Below are positions 36,014-43,248 of a stretch of 43,248 bases of DNA, piece after piece; positions within the stretch are counted from its first letter, which is position 1, and each line of letters opens with the position of its first letter. A model generated the notes under the pieces. It worked only from the letters and a program-made list of their open reading frames with translations, was not told the DNA's origin and did not search any database. Both the position numbers and the translations under genes were made by a program. The stretch comes from Bacillota bacterium (GTDB lineage Bacteria > Bacillota > Limnochordia > Darwinibacteriales > Darwinibacteriaceae). The stretch lies in assembly GCA_012840725.1 (NCBI GenBank), contig DURQ01000090.1, positions 1 to 43,248 on the forward strand, written 5' to 3'.

Positions 36014-36042
36014 ATCTTAGCCTTTATCCCATGCTTTGTCAA
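36014..36042 (-). promoter_or_regulatory. Promoter of the metG T-box transcript
   Basis: TTGACA (36037-36042) and TAAGAT (36014-36019) on the minus strand with a 17-base spacer. The leader would start near 36007. The MFS transporter gene diverges from here. Confidence 0.8.
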
Positions 36043-36103
36043 GAGTAGAAGGCTTTGACGTCAAGCATACTATGGGCAAAGCAAGGCAGAAAGGCGGTAA
36101 GCC

Positions 36104-37312
36104 TTGAAGAAGAAGACCGCGCTCCAGTTCGCTGTACTGTGTGGAGTTCCCTTTGTCATGGTGTTGGGGAACTCCATGTTGATCCCGGTGTTTCCCCAGA
36201 TGAAAAAGGCCATGGAACTCACCCAGTTCCAGGTGGGCCTAATCGTTACCTTCTTCTCCATCCCGGCGGGCCTGCTCATCCCCTTGGCGGGATTTCTCTC
36301 GGACCGCTTCGGGCGCAAGCCGATCATGGTCCCGGCTCTGTTTGTGTACGGCTTGGGAGGGTTGATCTGCGGCTTTGCTGCCTTGACACTGCGCAAGCCT
36401 TACTACCTGCTCCTCTTCGGACGGGCCGTACAGGGTGCCGGCGCCGGCGGCACCTACCAGCTGGCCATGGCCCTCACCGGTGACACCTTTCAGAGCAGCG
36501 AGCGGACCAAGGCCCTTGGGCTCTTGGAGGCAGCCAACGGCTTGGGAAAGGTGCTGAGCCCGATTCTGGGCTCCCTCATCGCCCTGCTCTCCTGGTATGC
36601 TCCCTTCTTTGCCTACGGCCTCCTGGCCTTCCCCATCGCCATCGGCGTGTGGCTGCTCGTTCCAGAAAAGAAGCAGAACCTTTCCAAAGACAGCCTCGCC
36701 CAGTACTGGTGCAAGGTTAAGGAGGTGTTTCGCGAACAGGCAACCCATCTCATCGCCTGCTACTTGGTGGGCATGGTCGCGCTCTTCCTGCTCTTTGGAG
36801 TCTTGAGCTACGTTTCCGATGTACTCGAGTCCACCTACCACCTGTTCGGTCTGGTCAAGGGGTTTGTCCTTGCTGTGCCCGTTTTTTCCATGGCACTTAC
36901 TTCATATCTCAGCGGCTTGTACCTCGCACAGAAACGCTCCCTCTGGAAGCCGATCATTGTTGGAGCCATGTTTGCCGTGGCCGCGTGCCTCGCGCTGCAG
37001 CCCTTCTTTACCAAGCTTGTCCCCTATATGACCGTACTGTTCTTCTTGGGTATTGGAATCGGCATCGTCCTTCCTCCCATCAACTCGCTGATCACTGGGG
37101 CCACCAGTGCGGACCGCCGGGGGATCATCACCTGCCTCTATGGCACGGTACGCTTCTTCGGGGTGGCCATCGGGCCGCCCACCTTCGGACTGGCCCTGGA
37201 GCTTGGTAAGTGGTTCCTGTTCCTGAGCTCTGCTGCGCTGGCGGTAATCACAGCACTCGTCGCCCTTTTTGCCATCACCCCTCCACCAGCAGGTGCATAC
37301 ACTGCAGAGTAG
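36104..37312 (+). CDS. Major facilitator superfamily transporter
   Basis: A 402-residue, 12-helix membrane transporter. The motif A loop between helices 2 and 3 reads GFLSDRFGRKPIM, and helix 5 has ANGLGKVLSPILGSLIA (motif C-like), as in drug/H+ antiporters, so export is more likely than import. The start is TTG with AGGCGGT upstream. It ends 25 bases before comA with no terminator between, so the two are probably cotranscribed. The substrate is unknown; a sulfonate product of the comA pathway is a reasonable guess. It diverges from metG. Confidence 0.88.
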   Translation: MKKKTALQFAVLCGVPFVMVLGNSMLIPVFPQMKKAMELTQFQVGLIVTFFSIPAGLLIPLAGFLSDRFGRKPIMVPALFVYGLGGLICGFAALTLRKPYYLLLFGRAVQGAGAGGTYQLAMALTGDTFQSSERTKALGLLEAANGLGKVLSPILGSLIALLSWYAPFFAYGLLAFPIAIGVWLLVPEKKQNLSKDSLAQYWCKVKEVFREQATHLIACYLVGMVALFLLFGVLSYVSDVLESTYHLFGLVKGFVLAVPVFSMALTSYLSGLYLAQKRSLWKPIIVGAMFAVAACLALQPFFTKLVPYMTVLFFLGIGIGIVLPPINSLITGATSADRRGIITCLYGTVRFFGVAIGPPTFGLALELGKWFLFLSSAALAVITALVALFAITPPPAGAYTAE

Positions 37313-37337
37313 GACGAATTTCCTAGGAGGGAACCCA

Positions 37338-38159
37338 ATGGCTACGGCTGTGAGCAGAGGTGCATGGCATTCCGTTGTCGAGCTGCCGGAAACTCGGCGG
37401 TTGATCAAGCCCCGCACCAGCGGGATCACGATGGTGATCGACAAGGGACTGGGCTTAAGGGAAACTCTTGATCTTCTGGAGATGGCTGCCGACCACATCG
37501 ACTTTTTGAAGATTGCTTTTGGCAGCTCTGCACTTTACCCGTCCAAGCTGATGAAAGAGAAGATCGCCATGGCTAAGGAGTTCAACCTCGAGGTCTACCC
37601 AGGCGGCACCCTGTTTGAAATCGCGGTCTTTCAAGGCTGCACCGCAGAGTTCCTGCACAGGGCGAAGGAGCTGGGCTTCACCTACATCGAAGTATCGGAA
37701 GGCACGATCGACCTTTCGCCGCAGCAGCGCAGGCAATACATCAGGATGGCCAGGGATGCAGGATTCGGAGTGGTGTCGGAGATTGGGAAAAAGGATCCGT
37801 CGGTGAAGATCGATCCGATGCGGGCGGTGGAGCAGATCTTCGCCGACTTGGAGAGCGGTGCCGAGAAGGTGATCATCGAAGGAAGGGATTCGGGTCAAGG
37901 GGTGGGCATCTACGATGAGCGGGGTAAGGTCAATTCAGAGCTGCTTCAGGCCCTGATTGACGGGGTGCGGGATCACAGCCACCTCATCTTTGAAGCCCCC
38001 CAGACGAGCCAGCACAACTACCTGCTGGTACACTTGGGGCCCAACGTGAACCTGGGCAATGTGCAGCCTCACGACGTCCTCACTCTGGAGTCCACGAGGG
38101 TGGGTCTTAGGGGCGATACGCTCCGGGAATGCCTTAAGAACGCCCCAAAATCCTACTGA
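37338..38159 (+). CDS. comA: Phosphosulfolactate synthase, ComA family
   Basis: Adds sulfite to phosphoenolpyruvate to make (2R)-phospho-3-sulfolactate, the first step to coenzyme M in methanogens and to sulfolactate in some spore-forming bacteria. The 273-residue protein is complete. KPRTSGITMVIDKGLGL, DFLKIAFGSSALYP, YPGGTLFEIA, EVSEGTIDL and IEGRDSGQGVGIYD are TIM-barrel motifs of the family. ATG with TAGGAGGG upstream. No comB or comC is in the window. The name comA here means the CoM enzyme, not the competence regulator. Cotranscribed with the MFS gene. Confidence 0.92.
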   Translation: MATAVSRGAWHSVVELPETRRLIKPRTSGITMVIDKGLGLRETLDLLEMAADHIDFLKIAFGSSALYPSKLMKEKIAMAKEFNLEVYPGGTLFEIAVFQGCTAEFLHRAKELGFTYIEVSEGTIDLSPQQRRQYIRMARDAGFGVVSEIGKKDPSVKIDPMRAVEQIFADLESGAEKVIIEGRDSGQGVGIYDERGKVNSELLQALIDGVRDHSHLIFEAPQTSQHNYLLVHLGPNVNLGNVQPHDVLTLESTRVGLRGDTLRECLKNAPKSY

Positions 38160-38165
38160 CAAAAA

Positions 38166-38194
38166 TTGACGTCTCCTTCCAAAACAAGTATAAT
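38166..38194 (+). promoter_or_regulatory. Promoter of abrB
   Basis: TTGACG (38166-38171) and TATAAT (38189-38194) with a 17-base spacer, starting 6 bases after the comA stop codon. Confidence 0.8.
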
Positions 38195-38244
38195 GAATGT
38201 GCCAAGGAAAGCCATTTTTGTTATTACGGTGAGGAGGGAGATCA

Positions 38245-38484
38245 TTGAAGTCCACAGGCATTATCCGCAAAGTCGACGACCTAGGCCGCATCGTATTACC
38301 CATAGAGCTCAGACGGAGTTTGGGCATTGGCGAGCAGGATCCCCTGGAGATCTTCGTGCAGGATGACAACATCGTTCTGCGCAAGTCTTCATCGGTCTGC
38401 ATCTTCTGTGGTTCGGACCAGGATGTGGAAAAGTACATGGATAAGGGAATCTGCAAGAAGTGCAGGACCAACCTTCAATCCTGA
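38245..38484 (+). CDS. abrB: AbrB-family transition-state regulator with C-terminal zinc-ribbon-like tail
   Basis: A 79-residue DNA-binding protein. Residues 1-50 are the swapped-hairpin AbrB domain (STGIIRKVDDLGRIVLPIEL). Residues 55-75 hold CIFC and CKKC pairs, probably binding zinc, in place of the longer C-terminal multimerisation domain of B. subtilis AbrB; a similar tail is common in clostridial homologues. The start is TTG with GAGGAGGGAG upstream. Convergent with rsmI, overlapping it by 10 bases, as in B. subtilis. It likely controls post-exponential genes. Confidence 0.93.
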   Translation: MKSTGIIRKVDDLGRIVLPIELRRSLGIGEQDPLEIFVQDDNIVLRKSSSVCIFCGSDQDVEKYMDKGICKKCRTNLQS

Positions 38485-39308
38485 TCTTGACGCTTGAGCC
38501 GCAAGGCTAAACCATAGACGTAGTTCCTTGGAAGGCGGTATTCTTCACTCACCTGGCTGACAGCGCTCTTGCGGCTGAGGCCCCCTGCCATAAGCTCCTG
38601 CAGGGCACGAAGGATATCGTCTTCGCTTTTTTCCTCCTTAACCTCTTCAGCCCCCGCCACCGTAACCACGAACTCACCCCGCGGTTTGCTCTCCGAAAAG
38701 TAGGCCACAAGTTCACTTAGCGGTCCCCGGCGCGTTTCTTCGAAGTGTTTCGTCAACTCCCTGGATACGCTCGCTCTGCGGTCCCCAAAAACGGCCAGCA
38801 GATCAGCAAGCATCGCCTGCAGGCGGTGGGGCGCTTCGTAGAAGATGATCGGATAGGGCAGAGCACTCAACTGCTCCAGCTCCCGCAGGCGCTCCGGCCG
38901 GCGGCTTGCAAGGAACCCGTAAAAGACAAACCGCGGGCAGAGCAAGCCGCTCTGCAGGAAACCCAGCAGAGCGGCATTGGCGCCTGGCAGGACCTCCAAG
39001 GGAAGTCCTTCCTCAATTACAGCATGCAGCAGAAACGCGCCGGGATCGGAGATGCCCGGCGTTCCCGCATCACAGACGAGGGCAATATCCTGGCCTTGGC
39101 GCAGCTTCTCCAGGACCCTCGCGGTCTTATCCTTCTCGTTGTGTTCGTGGAAACTCTCCACAGGGCGGGGGATCTGGTAGTGGTGCAGGAGCTGACCGGT
39201 GCGGCGGGTGTCTTCCGCAAGGATCAGGTCAACCTCCTGCAGGACACGGAGCACCCGCAGGGTAATGTCCTCTAAGTTACCGATGGGAGTCGGACAAACG
39301 TAGAGCAT
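38475..39308 (-). CDS. rsmI: 16S rRNA (cytidine-1402 2'-O)-methyltransferase
   Basis: SAM-dependent methylation of C1402 in the ribosomal P site. The 277-residue protein is complete: LYVCPTPIGNLEDITLRVLRVL opens it, with LILAEDTRRTGQLLHHY, SFHEHNEKDK, LVCDAGTPGISDPG and FYEAPHRLQAML following. ATG 2 bases after the ricT stop. Last gene of the tmk-to-rsmI run. Confidence 0.96.
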   Translation of the reverse strand: MLYVCPTPIGNLEDITLRVLRVLQEVDLILAEDTRRTGQLLHHYQIPRPVESFHEHNEKDKTARVLEKLRQGQDIALVCDAGTPGISDPGAFLLHAVIEEGLPLEVLPGANAALLGFLQSGLLCPRFVFYGFLASRRPERLRELEQLSALPYPIIFYEAPHRLQAMLADLLAVFGDRRASVSRELTKHFEETRRGPLSELVAYFSESKPRGEFVVTVAGAEEVKEEKSEDDILRALQELMAGGLSRKSAVSQVSEEYRLPRNYVYGLALRLKRQDQD

Positions 39309-39310
39309 GG

Positions 39311-40522
39311 CTACTCAGCCTTCTCTGCAGCCTGTTCAGGCTTGGTCTTCGGTCTTCTAGGTTTGGGCCGCCTTTTCTTTTTGCTTCCCTGAGCACCGTT
39401 TCCGTTCTCAGCATCCTTGCCTTTGTCGTCGGTGCTTCCGTTGCCGCAGTTGGCTGCGCGATTGGCGTTGGGGCCTTTGGTTTCAGGGTCGCTCTTTCCG
39501 GCCTTCTGACCGTTGGGTTTCCCCTTCTGCGTCTTGCGCTGTCCCTTTTCGACCTTGGCCTTGCTGGCCTTCGAATTCTCTTTCGCTCCCTCTTTCGGAG
39601 CTTCCTTAGCGTTGGGCTGCCCATCCTTCTTTGGGCCTTTGGAGTGGCGCTTTTTGGACTTGCCCCGCTTCTTGGATTTTTCGCCGTTTTCGGGTTTCCC
39701 CTCAAGATCGCCGATCACAGACTGCTCAACCTCGGCTGCTTCTACCATGAGCTGGTAATCCACTTCGGCGATGCCGTCTTCACCGAGAAGCTCGACGTAG
39801 TAATCGTCTTCTGTCTCCACATCTTCGTAATACTCATCAGGCAGAAGCTCGGGCACGGCTTCACCGAAGGTCTCCTTGCATTCCCGGTAGGTGTCGCACT
39901 CGAACTTCAGGCAGCACATGAGTCGGCCGCACACTCCTGAGATCTTGGCAGGGTTCAACGAGAGGTTTTGATCTTTGGCCATCCTGATGGAAACAGGCTC
40001 GAAATCCCCTAGAAAACTGGCGCAGCAGAGATCGCGCCCGCAGGGCCCGAGTCCGCCAAGCAGCTTGGCTTCATCGCGCACTCCAACCTGGCGCAGCTCA
40101 ATCCTGGTGCGGAAAATGGCTGCGAGGTCTTTGACCAGTTCTCGAAAGTCGACCCGCCCCTCGGCTGTAAACGAGAAGATGAGCTTGCTCTCATCTAAAG
40201 TGTACTCCGCCTCCAAGAGCTTCATGGGCAGACCGTGCTCGGAAATCTTGCCCAGGGCGATTTCAAACGCTTCCTGAGCCCGCTGCCTGTTACGTTCCAC
40301 TCGATCGTAATCCTCTGAAGTGGCGCATCTTATCACCTGCTTCAGCGGCTGCACCACTTCCTCTTCCGGTACCTCCCTTGGTCCCACAACTACTCTTCCG
40401 AACTCCACTCCCCGGGATGTCTCGACGATGCAGCCATCTCCAGCTGCCATCTTCAGTTCTCCAGGGTTGAAGTAATATATCTTACCGGCTCTTCTGAACC
40501 GGACTCCTACAACAGTTACCAT
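39311..40522 (-). CDS. ricT: RicT/YaaT (PSP1-domain) protein with long Lys-rich C-terminal extension
   Basis: In B. subtilis RicT acts with RicA and RicF, as an iron-sulfur protein complex, in RNA maturation by RNase Y and in sporulation and competence. From the ATG at 40522 (GAGGAG upstream) it is 403 residues. The PSP1 core (about 1-265) has the conserved Cys-rich segments LGPCGRDLCCASFLGDF and VCGRLMCCLKFECDTY. Residues about 275-403 are a low-complexity tail of Lys/Gly/Asn/Pro with repeated KKRGKSKKR-like stretches, absent from the B. subtilis protein. The start overlaps the holB stop as TGATG. Confidence 0.93.
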   Translation of the reverse strand: MVTVVGVRFRRAGKIYYFNPGELKMAAGDGCIVETSRGVEFGRVVVGPREVPEEEVVQPLKQVIRCATSEDYDRVERNRQRAQEAFEIALGKISEHGLPMKLLEAEYTLDESKLIFSFTAEGRVDFRELVKDLAAIFRTRIELRQVGVRDEAKLLGGLGPCGRDLCCASFLGDFEPVSIRMAKDQNLSLNPAKISGVCGRLMCCLKFECDTYRECKETFGEAVPELLPDEYYEDVETEDDYYVELLGEDGIAEVDYQLMVEAAEVEQSVIGDLEGKPENGEKSKKRGKSKKRHSKGPKKDGQPNAKEAPKEGAKENSKASKAKVEKGQRKTQKGKPNGQKAGKSDPETKGPNANRAANCGNGSTDDKGKDAENGNGAQGSKKKRRPKPRRPKTKPEQAAEKAE

Positions 40523-41451
40523 CAAGTCAACGCTCCTCTTTTCATCATCAGCAGCAGGTACCCCAGACAAAAACGGATCCTGCCGTTGCCTGCGATGGCC
40601 TTCTTCATCTCAAGGATGGTGTCAAGTATTGCAAACAGAGCTTCGTTGGTATATAGTGCGCTGATCTGCTTCAGTTCCTGCTCATAACCGGGGTTGTAGA
40701 GAGGAATGTCAATGCCGTTCTTCACGGTGAGCAGATCGCGATGCCATTCCAGGAACACATCCAGCTCCTGATCGATCCTCTCCCGATTTTCGGGCCAGGT
40801 TTGGCTCAGGCCGAGAACCGCAGCGTAGCTTGCGCGAGGTACCCGCCTGAGTTTATCGATGATGGCTTCCCTTTCCTCCAATAGAGAGCCTTCCCAGTAG
40901 GCCATCGCTCTGCCAAGAGATCCTTGGGCCAGCTTGGCGATGGTGCGGATCTGCTCATCCTCGGGGCTGCGCTGCGTGCGTTTCGCCAGCCATCTGCAGA
41001 TCTCTTCTTCCGGGATACGCCTGAATTGAAGATGCTGGCAGCGAGAGACGATCGTGGGAAGCATGCTCTGAACCTTGGTGGTGGTGAGGAAAAAATGAGT
41101 GTGGGGAACTGGCTCTTCCAGGGTTTTCAGGAGTGCGTTGCCCGCTTCTGGAGTCATGCGCTCTGCATCCAGGATCAGCCAGACCGTGCTGGCCGTGGCG
41201 GCCAGGGTGGCTGTCTGGCGCAGACTGCGAATCTCATCCAACTTGATGGAGCCTTCGCCTCCGAGCACGTACAAGCTGGAAAGGCCCCCTTTTTTGGCCG
41301 CCAGTTCCTCAGCCACGGCCCTGGCCACAGTCTCTTTGCCGACGCCTTCTTCCCCGGAAAACAGGTAAGCATGTCCCAGGGTATCCGTCTTGAGGGCGTG
41401 CTTGAGGATGGAGACCGGGACAGTCTGGCCGATGATCTCATCAAGGTTCAC
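40522..41451 (-). CDS. holB: DNA polymerase III clamp-loader delta-prime subunit lacking the zinc module
   Basis: A 309-residue AAA+ protein that helps load the sliding clamp. Walker A-like GEEGVGKET near residue 36, LILDAERMTPEAGNALLKTLEEP, and the arginine-finger SRC motif in TIVSRCQHLQF are present. The four-Cys zinc module that normally follows the P-loop is absent: AEELAAKKGGLSSLYVLGGE bridges directly to KLDEIRSLRQ. The GTG at 41451 has GAGGTGA 5 bases upstream; a GTG 9 bases earlier is possible. Between yaaR and ricT, as in B. subtilis. Confidence 0.92.
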   Translation of the reverse strand: MNLDEIIGQTVPVSILKHALKTDTLGHAYLFSGEEGVGKETVARAVAEELAAKKGGLSSLYVLGGEGSIKLDEIRSLRQTATLAATASTVWLILDAERMTPEAGNALLKTLEEPVPHTHFFLTTTKVQSMLPTIVSRCQHLQFRRIPEEEICRWLAKRTQRSPEDEQIRTIAKLAQGSLGRAMAYWEGSLLEEREAIIDKLRRVPRASYAAVLGLSQTWPENRERIDQELDVFLEWHRDLLTVKNGIDIPLYNPGYEQELKQISALYTNEALFAILDTILEMKKAIAGNGRIRFCLGYLLLMMKRGALT

Positions 41452-41461
41452 GCAGCTCACC

Positions 41462-41902
41462 TCAGATGTGCAGGTCTAAGAGCAGGCCGCGAATTTCATC
41501 CAAGCGGCTGACCAAGTCCAGCGGAGGCCCGTGCTTGGCCAGGAAATCCTGGACCAGCGCCTCTAACTTCTGGTTGATGGTCTCCACCAAGACGAACAAG
41601 CGCCTGCGTCCCTGGGGATCGTAAGAGCTGCTCTCCTGCACGGCATAGGACCGCTCGATCACGAAGCGCAGCAGATCCCCGACCTTCTTTTTGTAGCGGA
41701 GTAGATTGGCCAAAACCGGGCTCTGCTCCAGCCGCCGGCCGTACTCCTCGATTTCTCTCAAGGCCGTTTCCAGATCCAACTCTGGGGTCTGCTCGGCGCG
41801 CAGCACCTCACCGAACACGGGCTCTGCTGGGGCACTTGTTGAACGGCGCCTGCTCTTGAGCAGTGTTCCATCCCGGCGCGCCCCTGCCTTACTCACCCTC
41901 AA
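41462..41902 (-). CDS. yaaR: YaaR-family protein (DUF327)
   Basis: A 146-residue mostly helical cytoplasmic protein of unknown function. The basic N-terminus (about 30 residues) is followed by DUF327 features: LREIEEYGRRLEQSPVLANLL, YKKKVGDLLRFVIERSY, and VLVETINQKLEALVQDFLAKH. The start is TTG overlapping the darA stop (TTGA); a GTG 6 bases on is also possible. Its position between darA and holB is conserved in Bacillota, which supports the call as much as the sequence. Confidence 0.9.
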   Translation of the reverse strand: MRVSKAGARRDGTLLKSRRRSTSAPAEPVFGEVLRAEQTPELDLETALREIEEYGRRLEQSPVLANLLRYKKKVGDLLRFVIERSYAVQESSSYDPQGRRRLFVLVETINQKLEALVQDFLAKHGPPLDLVSRLDEIRGLLLDLHI

Positions 41903-42177
41903 ATCCGCTCAAACCTCTCTACAGAAACGCTGAAGATGGTTGCTCCGCCCACGTGGACGGCGGGAGTTCCCCGCTCGCTCCCCTTGCATGTTTGGCGGAT
42001 CAAATCAAGCAGCGCATCCACGCGTTCGTCTTCCACACCGATCAACAGCGTGGTGTTACCTGCCCTGAGGAATCCGCCGGTACTGGCGAGCTTCGTAGCC
42101 CGGAACCCGTTCTCCATCAGGGCTTCGATCAAGGCAGGAACATCCTGGTCCTGCACTATCGTGACCAAGAGTTTCAT
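41899..42177 (-). CDS. darA: Cyclic di-AMP receptor DarA (PstA), short-loop form
   Basis: PII-like trimeric protein that binds cyclic di-AMP. The 92-residue product has the nucleotide-contact segments ENGFRATKLASTGGFLRAGN and TTLLIGVEDERVD, ending VHVGGATIFSVSVERFERI. B. subtilis DarA is about 109 residues. The missing part is most of the large loop between TCK and VGGAT, here only GSERGTPAVH. Start overlaps the tmk stop (ATGA) and the end overlaps yaaR. Signalling partners are unknown for the family. Confidence 0.92.
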   Translation of the reverse strand: MKLLVTIVQDQDVPALIEALMENGFRATKLASTGGFLRAGNTTLLIGVEDERVDALLDLIRQTCKGSERGTPAVHVGGATIFSVSVERFERI

Positions 42178-42785
42178 ACCAACACTCCCTCCACAGCCTG
42201 CAGCACCCGGGAAGCCACCTCTTCACGGGAACCCGCGGCAGAGATCACCAAAAACCTCTGGGGCTCAGCTTCAGCTATGGTCAAAAATCCCGCCCGAACA
42301 CGGGCGTAGTATTCCAAAGCGCGCTCGGTAATACGATCGGGTTTGGTCCTGGCCAGACACTCTTCCGGATCGGCATCAAGGTAGAGCGTCAGGTCCGGAA
42401 CCACCCCCCCTGTTGCCCAGTGATTCACTGACCTAATGGCATCCAGATCCAGTCCCAAGCCATATCCCTGGTAAGCCAGGGAGGAATCGACGAACCGCTC
42501 ACAGATGACAGTCTTCCCATCCGCCAGCGCAGGCCGCACCGTCTCATGCACGTGCTGAGCCCTGTCGGCCGCGTAAAGGAGAATCTCAGTCATGGGTGAC
42601 AGCTCTTTGTGGCTGGGATCTAACAGGAGCTGGCGGATGCTGCTGCCCAGAGCAGTCCCTCCGGGTTCGAAAGTATGCACGACTTCATGGCCTTTCTGTT
42701 CCAGATAGGCCTTGAGAAGCAGGGCCTGGGTAGTCTTGCCAACCCCATCGACACCTTCGAGGGTGATGAACAATCCCTTGCGCAT
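42174..42785 (-). CDS. tmk: Thymidylate kinase
   Basis: Phosphorylates dTMP to dTDP. The 203-residue protein has the P-loop LEGVDGVGKTTQALLLKAYL, the DR motif in YAADRAQHVHETVRPAL, ICERFVDSSLAYQGYG, and a LID region EECLARTKPDRITE. ATG with AAGGAG upstream. First gene after the decarboxylase-family gene in a run tmk-darA-yaaR-holB-ricT-rsmI joined by overlaps or tiny gaps. Confidence 0.97.
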   Translation of the reverse strand: MRKGLFITLEGVDGVGKTTQALLLKAYLEQKGHEVVHTFEPGGTALGSSIRQLLLDPSHKELSPMTEILLYAADRAQHVHETVRPALADGKTVICERFVDSSLAYQGYGLGLDLDAIRSVNHWATGGVVPDLTLYLDADPEECLARTKPDRITERALEYYARVRAGFLTIAEAEPQRFLVISAAGSREEVASRVLQAVEGVLV

Positions 42786-42798
42786 AGATAGATTCTCC

Positions 42799-43248
42799 TT
42801 ACCGTACTGTTCTGCAGAGACCCCCGTTATCCTTTATCGCCAGAACCTTTTGCCCAGCCATCAATCCCCTGATCGGCCAGCGGATCCCGGCAAGCCACTG
42901 AGTGAATTCAACGATCTCTTTGGTGAAGACCTCTCCCGGAGCGATCAGCGGTACTCCCGGCGGATAGGGTGTTAGGAATCCCCCGCTCACCCTCCCCGCT
43001 GCCTGTTCCAGGGAAACGAGTTCCTTATCCTGGAAAAACCCAGCGCGCAGGGTGAAAGCTGCGGGAGGAAGGTCGGGAAAAACGAGATTGTGGTGGGGCA
43101 GGGGCTTTCCGCCCAGGTGAGCCCGGCGCGCTGCAATGTCCCGCACCGCATGGACGAGCTTGGCGGCGCTTTCAGGCGCATCACCCACTGAAATCATAGC
43201 TAGAACACTGTAATAGTCGCTCAGCTCTACCTGTATATTATAATCCAC
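42799..43248 (-). CDS. C-terminal part of an Orn/Lys/Arg decarboxylase-family protein (partial)
   Basis: About 149 residues are visible and the gene continues past the right edge. The segment contains the C-terminal domain of PLP-dependent fold-I ornithine/lysine/arginine decarboxylases: IQVELSDYYSVLAMISVGD, GGFLTPYPPGVPLIAPGE, ending near LAIKDNGGLCRTV. It sits immediately upstream of tmk, the position of yaaO in B. subtilis. The pyridoxal Lys is outside the window, so substrate cannot be judged. Confidence 0.88.
   Translation of the reverse strand: MDYNIQVELSDYYSVLAMISVGDAPESAAKLVHAVRDIAARRAHLGGKPLPHHNLVFPDLPPAAFTLRAGFFQDKELVSLEQAAGRVSGGFLTPYPPGVPLIAPGEVFTKEIVEFTQWLAGIRWPIRGLMAGQKVLAIKDNGGLCRTVR

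Overview
This 43 kb window is chromosomal DNA from a Bacillota (Firmicutes) bacterium, most likely a spore-forming or spore-former-derived member of a deep, moderately high-GC clostridial lineage. The evidence is the gene content and order: lysS-greA-dusB next to an apparent rRNA promoter and leader; a tmk-darA-yaaR-holB-ricT-rsmI block convergent with abrB and followed by metG-tatD, as near the Bacillus subtilis origin; Rex; a T-box leader on metG; a CsoR copper cassette; strong Shine-Dalgarno sites with many GTG/TTG starts; and sigma-A promoters with 17-base spacers. No phage, insertion sequence, CRISPR array or defence island is visible. It is mostly housekeeping chromosome with a few accessory genes. 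The species cannot be named from the sequence.

Layout. 1-2.5 kb: promoter and leader of a probable rRNA operon running off the left edge, then lysS and greA. 2.5-5.3 kb: a conserved protein of uncertain function with its HTH partner, dusB and rpmE. 5.3-8.9 kb: a LysM/M23 cell-wall hydrolase, rho, and class II aldolase with a long unexplained leader. 9-14 kb: argS, a membrane protein, pyrG, a bifunctional-nuclease-family protein and a small secreted protein. 14-18.5 kb: a CxxH/CxxC small protein, rlmH, rex, lpd and fhs (redox control and one-carbon metabolism). 18.6-22.7 kb: HtrA protease and a vitamin B12 uptake operon (btuF-btuC-btuD) under a cobalamin riboswitch. 22.7-24.9 kb: an orphan membrane protein, folD, tRNA-Arg and a decayed gene remnant.

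24.9-28.4 kb: ahpC with a promoter-overlapping operator, and the copper cassette copA-copZ-csoR with a palindromic CsoR-type operator. 28.4-31.7 kb: a secreted propeller-like protein with a membrane tail, a small membrane protein, two tRNA pairs, and a tandem FMN-binding-domain protein. 31.7-36 kb: metG-tatD-purA under a T-box. 36-38.5 kb: an MFS transporter joined to a ComA-type phosphosulfolactate synthase, then abrB. 38.5-43.2 kb: rsmI, ricT, holB, yaaR, darA, tmk and the C-terminal part of an Orn/Lys/Arg-decarboxylase-family protein cut by the right edge.

Points most worth checking: the CTP synthase carries Ser where the glutaminase catalytic Cys should be; HolB lacks its zinc module; DarA lacks most of its large loop; ArgRS has a strongly altered HIGH motif; the fba leader is long, structured and unassigned; and greA has a 14-bp inverted repeat overlapping its consensus -35 box. 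I found no convincing wholly new multi-gene system. The nearest candidates are the HTH/unknown pair at 2.5-4.0 kb, the MFS-ComA pair, and the propeller/small membrane protein pair.
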